This document shows, piece by piece, positions 26,512 through 33,101 of a DNA stretch of 64,000 nt. Source of the stretch: Pseudomonas sp. MMS21 TM103 (lineage in GTDB: Bacteria > Pseudomonadota > Gammaproteobacteria > Pseudomonadales > Pseudomonadaceae). The notes beneath the pieces are model-generated. The model made no database searches, was not told where the DNA came from, and worked only from the letters and a program-made list of their open reading frames with translations. The stretch lies in assembly GCF_022132145.1 (NCBI RefSeq), contig NZ_JAJISP010000005.1, positions 352,523 through 416,522 on the forward strand. Direction: 5' to 3'. Numbering within the stretch: the stretch's first letter is position 1; every line of letters starts with the position of its first letter. A program made the position numbers and the translations under genes.

Positions 26512-26976
26512 ATGACACCTTACGCTGTGACCTACGCCCTGCATCTGCTCGCCGCACTCGCATGGGTCGGCGGCATGTTCTTCGCCTGGATGATCCTGCG
26601 CCCTGCCGCCGTCAGCGCACTAGAGGCGCCGGCTCGCTTGAAACTGTGGCTCGAGGTATTTCAGCGCTTCTTCTACTGGGTCTGGGCGGCCGTGATAGTG
26701 CTGCCGATCACCGGCGTGGTCATGCTCAACCTGCGCTTTGCCGGCTTCGAGGCCGCGCCGCGCTATGTCCACATCATGATTGGCCTGTATATCGCCATGC
26801 TCGCGCTGTTTCTCCGTGTACAGGCGCTGCAACTGCCTGAACTGCGTCGCGCGGTGGCCGCTGAAGACTGGCCGAGCGGCGGTGCCGTGCTCGGGCGAAT
26901 TCGCCGCCTGGTGGGAATCAACCTGATTCTGGGTCTGGGCCTGATCAGCATCGCGGCCACCCGCCCAGGCTTTTGA
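26512..26976 (+). CDS. CopD-family integral membrane protein
   Basis: 154 residues with four membrane segments. The N-terminal HLLAALAWVGGMFFAWMIL, with conserved His and Trp, and a second His in YVHIMIGLYIAML suggest a CopD-like or cytochrome b561-like domain that could bind copper or haem. The family is loosely defined and its function is not established. The gene is single, divergent from dinG. Confidence 0.8.
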   Translation: MTPYAVTYALHLLAALAWVGGMFFAWMILRPAAVSALEAPARLKLWLEVFQRFFYWVWAAVIVLPITGVVMLNLRFAGFEAAPRYVHIMIGLYIAMLALFLRVQALQLPELRRAVAAEDWPSGGAVLGRIRRLVGINLILGLGLISIAATRPGF

Positions 26977-27022
26977 GGGCGAGCCAGGAGCGCATTACGC
27001 TCCTGGCCTTGGAGCCGCTGAG

Positions 27023-27784
27023 TTAAAAGCGCACTACATCCAGATTGCCTGCCGCCCCTGCAATGCCTGATTGGCCGGACTGACCGGAGCGCCCATCACG
27101 GGCATGCGAAGTGCTGTACAGCCAGCAGCCCTTGCTCGCGCCACCAGCCCCAGCGTTTCCGCCATTGCCGGCAGAGCCACCAGCGCCGCCATCGAGGCGC
27201 ACCTGCAACCGCTCCAGAGGAAAGTCCAGCGGCACCTCCAGGCGCACTTGCCCACCCCTGGCTCCGGCCTGGCCATCGCCGCCGCGCAACCCATCATGGC
27301 CGCGACTGGCCTGACCCCAGGCACAGCCGCCCGGCTTGCCATCCGCACCATCCAGACCGGAGTAACCTGGCGCACCCATGCCACCTCGGGCATCGACCAG
27401 GAGGGCCTCGGTTACCACACCCACAAGGCGAAGGCTCAGCGTCCGACCCGGCAATGCCGGCTGCAGGAACGATCCCGGGGCACCACGCACGCTGATCTGC
27501 GCGCCGGCAGCGACCTCACCGCTGCCCACGTCGAGACGAAATGGCTGCTCGCCAGGTGCAATGGCAATTCGCGCGTCACGTCCCAGGCGCAGTTCCGCGA
27601 CATGCATGTCAGTCAGCCCGGACGGAATCAGCAAGGTGCCATGATCTGCGATGTGCAAGCGCTCCACCTGCAACACATGGGTTGTCGCGGGCAATCGCAG
27701 CATGGTATGCGACTGCACCTCGATCAGGCTCTGCGCCAGTGCCAGCGGGCTGCAGAGTGCGGCCAATAGCAACAGGCTACGCAT
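27023..27784 (-). CDS. Secreted protein with collagen-like Gly-X-Y segments
   Basis: 253 residues. Residues 1-18 are a signal peptide (LLLLAALCSPLALA). Residues about 19-130 look beta-rich. From about 133 onward the chain is dominated by Gly-X-Y-like runs: GMGAPGYSGLDGADGKPGG, GHDGLRGGDGQAGARGG, GGAGGSAGNGGNAGAGG and DGRSGQSGQSGIAGAAG, interrupted by short strands. Two Cys (in GGCAWG and KGCWLY) could pair. Bacterial collagen-like proteins are usually surface or extracellular. Its start overlaps the end of the DUF1145 gene, so both form an operon. Function unknown. Confidence 0.75.
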   Translation of the reverse strand: MRSLLLLAALCSPLALAQSLIEVQSHTMLRLPATTHVLQVERLHIADHGTLLIPSGLTDMHVAELRLGRDARIAIAPGEQPFRLDVGSGEVAAGAQISVRGAPGSFLQPALPGRTLSLRLVGVVTEALLVDARGGMGAPGYSGLDGADGKPGGCAWGQASRGHDGLRGGDGQAGARGGQVRLEVPLDFPLERLQVRLDGGAGGSAGNGGNAGAGGASKGCWLYSTSHARDGRSGQSGQSGIAGAAGNLDVVRF

Positions 27785-28082
27785 GCTCGACCTCCACCTG
27801 CGCCAGGGGCGCGCTCACCAGCTGCGCCGGTGCCAACGACAATCCCTGCAAGTGAAAGATGCCGAACAGTAATATCTGTACGCGCTCGAGACCCAGCCGA
27901 GTACGCCCGTTCACACGCTCATTGAATAGCCACAACTCCAATCCGTGGATCAATACAAGCAAAGCGCCCGCCATATTCAGCAACAGTGCAAAAGGTTGCG
28001 CGAACGGATTGATCAGATTGGCCAAGACCACGCCCCAAAATAATGCGGTCAGCACTTTCCCCAACCCCAACAAGATTTTCAT
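27777..28082 (-). CDS. DUF1145 membrane protein
   Basis: 101 residues with two to three membrane segments. The DUF1145 core is the segment LTALFWGVVLANLINPFAQPFALLLNMAGALLVLIHGLELWLF (about 10-55). The C-terminal third is amphipathic and basic. I chose the ATG at 28082; a longer frame lacks support. Its last eight bases overlap the start of the collagen-like gene, indicating coupling. No function is known for the family. Confidence 0.8.
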   Translation of the reverse strand: MKILLGLGKVLTALFWGVVLANLINPFAQPFALLLNMAGALLVLIHGLELWLFNERVNGRTRLGLERVQILLFGIFHLQGLSLAPAQLVSAPLAQVEVEHA

Positions 28083-28212
28083 GTTCGCCCCTGGCAGCTG
28101 TTTGTTCTGCGGCACCTTAACTGCTTTGCGCCAGGCTAGCAAAAAGTGCAGCGGCCTCCGCCGCGCCAGATACATGGCCGATCAAAGATCGGCCCGTATC
28201 AGGTAACGTCGG

Positions 28213-28944
28213 CTACGGCAGCGCTTCGACCGCGGCTTCGACCCTTCGGTTGATCGCGCGTCCAGACTCGGTGTCGTTATCGGCAACAGGGCGTGATTCG
28301 CCGTAACCTACAGCCGATACCCGGTTGGTTTCGATACCATGCTGCTCGACCAGTATGTCGCGCACCGCATTGGCACGCCGCTCGGACAAGCCTTGATTAT
28401 AGGCATCGGAGCCGATGGCATCGGTGTGCCCCTCGACAACCGTAGTGGTCTGCGGATACTGCGTCATGAAGTCAGCGAGACTTTTGATGTCGGCCTGACT
28501 GCCTTCCTTGACGACCGACTTGTCAAAGTCGAACTTGACGTCCAACTCGACGCGAACCGGCACTACAGGCTCATCAGGCTCCATCGCTTGCGCTGGACTC
28601 GCATACTCCGTGTATGGGCAGCCATTGTGGCGCACCGAAGTATTGGGTGGTGTACCGGGACAACGGTCGCGACGATCAAACACGCCATCGCCATCCTCAT
28701 CACCGTCCTGGGCATAGCAAATAAGGCTGCCTATGACCGCTCCGGCCACGGCACCGCCTGCTGCCCAAGCCGAACTCTCGATTGCGCCTAGGCCACCACC
28801 GGCCAGGCCTCCAATCGCAGTGCACAAGGGCCAGTTCCCTTGGTTGAGTACTGCGTCTCCCGTACTGGAAGTCGTGACGCAACCAGAAAGAATACTACTG
28901 GCCAAGAGAAGGGGGAAAGCAACTCTGAAGAGTCTGGTTCTCAT
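28213..28944 (-). CDS. OmpA-family lipoprotein with TSP3-like repeat
   Basis: 243 residues. Lipobox ILSGC with Cys22. A glycine-zipper stretch (IGGLAGGGLGAIESSAWAAGGAVAGAVIG, about 44-72) is followed by a thrombospondin type-3-like calcium motif, DGDEDGDGVFDRRDRCPGTP (about 79-98). The OmpA-C domain (about 130-235) carries VVEGHTDAIG, NQGLSERRANAV and AINRRVEA. It is predicted to be an outer-membrane lipoprotein binding peptidoglycan. AGGAGA precedes the ATG. It is followed downstream by nothing in operon and preceded by a close paralogue. Confidence 0.9.
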   Translation of the reverse strand: MRTRLFRVAFPLLLASSILSGCVTTSSTGDAVLNQGNWPLCTAIGGLAGGGLGAIESSAWAAGGAVAGAVIGSLICYAQDGDEDGDGVFDRRDRCPGTPPNTSVRHNGCPYTEYASPAQAMEPDEPVVPVRVELDVKFDFDKSVVKEGSQADIKSLADFMTQYPQTTTVVEGHTDAIGSDAYNQGLSERRANAVRDILVEQHGIETNRVSAVGYGESRPVADNDTESGRAINRRVEAAVEALP

Positions 28945-29047
28945 GGTGTATCTCCTGTATTACCAGCAGCACGCCGGTAACACAGGAGTTAAGCGCACCC
29001 TCTGGATAGTACAAGTGCACCCTCCGTGAGGGTGCACATGGCTACAG

Positions 29048-29683
29048 TTAAGGCCGTGCCTCGACTTCAGCCTCAACTCGACGGTTGATTGCCCGACCTT
29101 CAGCAGTCGAGTTGTCAGCGACCGGTCGAGTTTCGCCATAACCTACTGAGTTGACGCGACTACCTGCCACACCATACTGGTTGACCAGCACATCGCGAAC
29201 AGCGTTGGCACGACGCTCGGACAGACCCTGGTTGTAAGTGTCGGTACCGACGGAGTCGGTATGCCCTTCAACCACGGTGGTGGTTTGCGGGTATTGCGCC
29301 ATGAAGTCTGCAAGGTTTTTGATGTCGGCAAAACTGCCTTCTTTCACTTGAGCCTTGTCGAAATCGAATTTCACATCCAGTTCGACTCGAACAGCTTCTG
29401 CGACGGGTTCAGGCATGACAGGCTCCTCGACCATCACCTCCTCTACCATCGCCATTTCTTCTTCCTCGCCGGCGCCATGCACCCAGCAATAGGCCGCCGC
29501 CATGCCGGCACCGACCAACGCGCCGCCACCCGCCCAGGTCGAACTCTCGATAGCGCCCAGTGCCGCGCCGCCCACACCACCAACTGCCGCACACATCGGC
29601 CAATCGGTTTTTTGCAAACCGGCGCAACCCGTCAAGAAACTTGTCGTCAAAATTAGGGGTACCGCTTTCCTTATGATGCTCAT
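29048..29683 (-). CDS. OmpA-family lipoprotein, paralogue without TSP3 repeat
   Basis: 211 residues. Lipobox FLTGC with Cys20. The glycine-zipper region and OmpA-C domain are nearly the same as in the neighbouring 243-aa protein (VVEGHTDSVG, NQGLSERRANAV, AINRRVEA), but the calcium-type repeat is replaced by an acidic Glu/Met/Val stretch (about 72-95). I chose the start at 29683: GGAG is eight bases away, whereas from the ATG at 29689 it would be only two. The pair is a tandem duplication with diverged linkers. Confidence 0.9.
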   Translation of the reverse strand: MSIIRKAVPLILTTSFLTGCAGLQKTDWPMCAAVGGVGGAALGAIESSTWAGGGALVGAGMAAAYCWVHGAGEEEEMAMVEEVMVEEPVMPEPVAEAVRVELDVKFDFDKAQVKEGSFADIKNLADFMAQYPQTTTVVEGHTDSVGTDTYNQGLSERRANAVRDVLVNQYGVAGSRVNSVGYGETRPVADNSTAEGRAINRRVEAEVEARP

Positions 29684-29844
29684 ATGCATATCTCCAGTAG
29701 GGATCGGACGAAAACCGACACTTATGGATTAAAGACCTCTGCTTTAGAATTCGCCAGACTTCATTTAAATACTCTAAAAATCATCGGCTCTAGGCCTTCA
29801 CGCAGCCGCGCGTTAGTCTTTTCGGAACCGATCGAGGATTATCG

Positions 29845-30342
29845 ATGACCGCGAGCATTAGTTCCCGCACGCCACAACAAGCGCTAGCCGCTCTACTGGA
29901 GCGTTACGCACCCAGCCGCCTGCTGTTGATAGGCGCCAGCGAACTGCCGGCGCTGGACGCTTTCAGGGCCGCACATGCCGATTGCCAAGTCGCCCATGCC
30001 GCCGCAGGCACCTTGCCGGCGGAACTGGCCGCTCAACGATTCGACCTGGCGCTGGTCGTCGACTGCCTCGAACACCTGCCCAAGCGAACCGGGCTGGAGC
30101 TGCTCGGAGGCATCCGCAACCTGAATGCCAGTCGCCTGGCCGTGCTGGTCGACCTGCAGGCCTGCGCCTGGCAGGACACCGATTTCTTCGCCCTGGCCCT
30201 GCAAGCCAGCGAGCGCTTTCAGCGAGGCGAACAGACCCTGAGCCTGTTCACCTACGACCTGCTCGACTACAAGCAGGTGCCCGCCTGGCTGAATGCCAAG
30301 TTCTGGGCCAACCCGGAAAATTTTGGCAAATACTGGTGGTGA
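29845..30342 (+). CDS. Conserved hypothetical protein, 165 aa
   Basis: A soluble protein. The order of elements (LLLIGASELPALDAF, then FDLALVVDCLEHLPKRTGLELLGGIRN) resembles a reduced methyltransferase-like Rossmann fold, as in several DUF families found in Pseudomonas. No SAM-binding motif is complete, so an enzymatic role is doubtful. It precedes the SEC-C gene at 30348 by five bases and is probably co-transcribed with it. Confidence 0.75.
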   Translation: MTASISSRTPQQALAALLERYAPSRLLLIGASELPALDAFRAAHADCQVAHAAAGTLPAELAAQRFDLALVVDCLEHLPKRTGLELLGGIRNLNASRLAVLVDLQACAWQDTDFFALALQASERFQRGEQTLSLFTYDLLDYKQVPAWLNAKFWANPENFGKYWW

Positions 30343-30347
30343 ACCAC

Positions 30348-30833
30348 ATGCACACAGTCAACGCCGTTCCGCCAAGCTGCCCTTGCGGCAGTGGCGACTC
30401 ACTCAGCGAGTGCTGCGGTCGCTACCATGCGGGGCTGCCGGCGCCGAGCGCCGAAATACTCATGCGCTCCCGCTACAGCGCCTATGTACTGGGACTGGTT
30501 GATTACCTCCTGGCGACTACCCTGGTGGCTCAACAGCCGGGCCTGGATCGCGCCGCTATCAGTGCCTGGAGCCTGCACAGCACCTGGCTTAGCCTCAACG
30601 TCGAGACCTCTGAAGTACTGGGCGGCGAGCCGGAGCATGCTTTCGTGACCTTTACCGCCCGCTGGCACGATGACAGCGGCGAACATGCCCACCGCGAACG
30701 CTCCGCCTTCGTCCAGCACAAGGGCCATTGGTACTTTATTGACCCTACGGTCGCGCTACAGGCTGGCCGCAATGACCCCTGCCCTTGCGGCAGCGGACAG
30801 AAATTCAAGAAATGCTGCGCGGGATTTGTCTGA
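30348..30833 (+). CDS. UPF0225/YchJ-type SEC-C protein
   Basis: 161 residues with SEC-C zinc motifs at both ends: CPCGSGDSLSECC at about residue 11 and CPCGSGQKFKKCC at about residue 144. Between them is the NTF2-like UPF0225 domain (RSRYSAYVLGLVDYLLATT, about 42-60; WYFIDP near 128). SEC-C motifs bind zinc and are known from SecA and many small proteins. The role of YchJ is unknown. It starts five bases after the 165-aa gene. Confidence 0.9.
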   Translation: MHTVNAVPPSCPCGSGDSLSECCGRYHAGLPAPSAEILMRSRYSAYVLGLVDYLLATTLVAQQPGLDRAAISAWSLHSTWLSLNVETSEVLGGEPEHAFVTFTARWHDDSGEHAHRERSAFVQHKGHWYFIDPTVALQAGRNDPCPCGSGQKFKKCCAGFV

Positions 30834-31055
30834 AAAAAAACGCAGCAGACCGGTTCATCCGGGTACAACGGCGATGCCGTTGCGCTCATTGAGCGGCTCA
30901 CCCGTTTGCTCCACACAAGGTGCTCGGCGCGTCGCGCTGGAATAACGCGACGGTGGTGCTGCCGGCTGCAGATCCACGCGCATTTCAACCGCGCGCAGCA
31001 AAGCCCGTACTAGCCTTCGGTGAACGGCTCTGTGCGCCTGCCGGGTGCTGCGACA

Positions 31056-31077
31056 AGGTCGGGAGCAATCCCGACCT
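31056..31077 (-). terminator. Stem-loop after the 180-aa gene
   Basis: Arms aggtcggga / tcccgacct around a four-base loop, four bases past the stop at 31082 on the minus strand. Only a short T run follows. Confidence 0.5.
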
Positions 31078-31081
31078 AGGC

Positions 31082-31624
31082 CTATTCCTGTAATTTCAGA
31101 TGGGAAATATCCGGAGGTGGCGGCGCCGGTGCGGGCTTTATCTCACCCATGTCGCTACCGGCAGGCGCCAGACTGAATTGCGACAGATCGACAGGCGGTG
31201 CTTGCGGCGCAGGCTTCTCATCCTGCAAGTCCTCACCAAGCGGGGCGATTCCAAAATCCGGCGCATCAACCTCGGAGAACGCCGCCATGTACTCATCGCG
31301 CGGCAGCACTTTCAGCCGCTTGCCGACAGGCGCATCCGCCGCTGCCGCAGGCACAACCCCTTCGGCGGCGGGCGGCGCTGCCAACTCGATCTCCTCCGCC
31401 ATGTCCCTCACTTCGACCTGAGCACCGGCGCGCAGCAAGGTGCTGCGGTATTTTTCCGCGCCCGCTGCATCCAGGTTGTTCTTGATCACAATGCGCCGAC
31501 CGGAAAACAGCAAGGCAATACGCTGAGCATCAGCCTGGAACAACTTGGCCAGATTAGCTTGCACCGACTCCAGTTGCGCCCCCGGCACTAACTGGCCGGT
31601 GAAGGCGATCTCATAACGAACCAT
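31082..31624 (-). CDS. Conserved hypothetical protein, 180 aa
   Basis: Residues 1-75 form a compact domain (YEIAFTGQLVPGAQLESVQANLAKLF, then RIALLFSGRRIVIKNNLD and the KYRSTLLRAGAQVEV strand). I recall it as a Pseudomonas-specific N-terminal domain of unknown role. The remainder is acidic and Pro/Ala-rich, with DEYMAAF and PDISHLKL-like segments, probably disordered linker and short motifs. GGAGAG precedes the ATG at 31624. No signal peptide. Confidence 0.7.
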   Translation of the reverse strand: MVRYEIAFTGQLVPGAQLESVQANLAKLFQADAQRIALLFSGRRIVIKNNLDAAGAEKYRSTLLRAGAQVEVRDMAEEIELAAPPAAEGVVPAAAADAPVGKRLKVLPRDEYMAAFSEVDAPDFGIAPLGEDLQDEKPAPQAPPVDLSQFSLAPAGSDMGEIKPAPAPPPPDISHLKLQE

Positions 31625-31839
31625 GGTCACTCTCCTGTCTTCATCAGCGCCCAGTATGGCGCAGGCTTGTACCCGCAGAGGCCGTAAAACCATCGAATGC
31701 TGTCGCGGCGCCGCCTCCAGACGTTAGCGGCCAGCCGCATGGGGGATGGCCCGGCAGGCGGGCGTTACTTCACAATCTCGCACAACACGTTGCAGCGAAG
31801 CACGTGCTTGTTACACTGACGCGTCCTTTGGAGTATGAA

Positions 31840-32337
31840 ATGTTTTCCCAGGCGCTAACTATAAGAACTCTCAGCCTATTGATGTTGTTCGGCCTATTTT
31901 CCAGCATCGGTGGATGTTCCACCTGGATGAGCGGGGGATTCAAGGATCCGGATGTCAGCTTGGTCAAAGTCGAAGTCATCAGGGCCAAGTTGCTGGAGCA
32001 GCAGTTCGTCCTGCGTTTTCGCATCGACAACCCCAACAGCATGAGCCTGCCGGTGCGCGGCCTGGATTATCGGGTGCACCTCAACGAGGTGAAACTGGCA
32101 GAAGGCGAAACCAATACCTGGTTCACGGTTCCGGCCCATGGTCACCATGTGTTCGATGTCCCGGTGCGCACCAACCTCTGGCGGCACCTACGACAAATCG
32201 TCAAATTGCTTGAGCGACCCGAAGAGCCGATCCGCTATCGCCTCGAAGGTCAGGTAAAAACTGGCTTGATGTTCGGGCGCAGCGTGCACATGTCGCGTAA
32301 TGGCGAGATAATCCCCGGCGATTTCATTCCTGAGTAA
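31840..32337 (+). CDS. LEA type 2/WHy-domain lipoprotein
   Basis: 165 residues. Lipobox SIGGC with Cys26. The body (about 35-160) is a LEA14-like beta domain, seen in LEQQFVLRFRIDNPNSMSLPVRGLDYRVHLNEVKLAEG, which is the WHy repeat pattern. It starts at 31840 with GGAG seven bases upstream. The stop TAA is immediately followed by the ATG of the His-rich SEC-C gene, so the genes 31840-33022 form an operon. The function is unknown. Confidence 0.85.
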   Translation: MFSQALTIRTLSLLMLFGLFSSIGGCSTWMSGGFKDPDVSLVKVEVIRAKLLEQQFVLRFRIDNPNSMSLPVRGLDYRVHLNEVKLAEGETNTWFTVPAHGHHVFDVPVRTNLWRHLRQIVKLLERPEEPIRYRLEGQVKTGLMFGRSVHMSRNGEIIPGDFIPE

Positions 32338-32556
32338 ATGCACATGAACCAACAAGCCCACGTACACGGTCCCGACTGCAACCACGCCGAGCCTGATCAT
32401 GACCACGATCACGATCACGATCACGGTCACGTGCATGGCCCGGACTGCAACCATGCTCACCAGGAGCCGGTGCGCAACACCCTGAAAGATGTCGGTCGCA
32501 ACGACCCCTGCCCGTGCGGTAGCCAGAAGAAGTTCAAGAAATGCCACGGTGCTTGA
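32338..32556 (+). CDS. His/Cys-rich SEC-C metal-binding protein
   Basis: 72 residues. Two copies of HGPDCNHA flank an alternating His-Asp run (about residues 20-30), and a C-terminal SEC-C motif (NDPCPCGSQKKFKKCHG, about 55-71) gives a Cys/His zinc site. The His-rich half is likely to bind divalent metal (Zn, Ni or Cu); a metal store or chaperone is possible. The ATG at 32338 abuts the previous stop; an internal ATG at 32344 is the alternative. It is in operon with the LEA2 lipoprotein and the DUF2489 gene. Confidence 0.8.
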   Translation: MHMNQQAHVHGPDCNHAEPDHDHDHDHDHGHVHGPDCNHAHQEPVRNTLKDVGRNDPCPCGSQKKFKKCHGA

Positions 32557-32563
32557 TGTGCCC

Positions 32564-33022
32564 ATGAGCACCTTGAATCTACTGCTTCTGTTGGCCGGCG
32601 CCCTGCTGGTGACGGCCCTTGCGCTGTATGCCTTGCTGCTGTGGCGCCGAGTCTGGGCGCAACGGCGCAACGTGGCGCAGGCAGAAAACCAGCGCCGTGA
32701 ACGTCTGGCTGGCGACTTGCAGGTGCTCGCCAGCAGCCTGCTCGATAGCCAGCTGCCATTGATCGAAGGCGCTATTCGGATCAAGGTGCTGCTGGACAAC
32801 TACGACACTGCGCTCAGCCAGGACAGTCGCTGCCAGGTGTTTCACCTGCTGTTCGAAGCCACCGCCCAGGTGCCGACCCATGCGAACTGGAAGGCACTGG
32901 ACCCGAGCGAGCGGCGCCAGCACGAAAAACGCTTCAATGAACTGGAACTGCAGCACAAGGCTGCCGCTCGCACAGCCGCGCGCTGGCTGCTCGACGAAGG
33001 CCTGAAGCAACCCGGCAACTGA
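32564..33022 (+). CDS. DUF2489 membrane-anchored protein
   Basis: 152 residues. One N-terminal membrane segment (about 3-27, LLLLLAGALLVTALALYALLLW) is followed by a cytoplasmic helical domain of the DUF2489 type (RRERLAGDLQVLASSLLD, then IRIKVLLDNYD). The start at 32564 lies seven bases past the SEC-C stop. The function is unknown; the operon position with two metal/lipoprotein genes is the only clue. Confidence 0.8.
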   Translation: MSTLNLLLLLAGALLVTALALYALLLWRRVWAQRRNVAQAENQRRERLAGDLQVLASSLLDSQLPLIEGAIRIKVLLDNYDTALSQDSRCQVFHLLFEATAQVPTHANWKALDPSERRQHEKRFNELELQHKAAARTAARWLLDEGLKQPGN

Positions 33023-33101
33023 CCCTGGCAGGCTTTCAGGGGTTGGCCGGCACTTTCTCCACCGATCTTTCCTGTCCTGCGTTCTGCAAGGAGCTCGCCG
33101 C

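Noticed and set aside
24518..26515. 665-aa open frame on the + strand
   Set aside because: It is antisense to dinG, which has all helicase motifs. It is a high-GC shadow frame with Gln/His/Arg-rich composition and no ribosome site.
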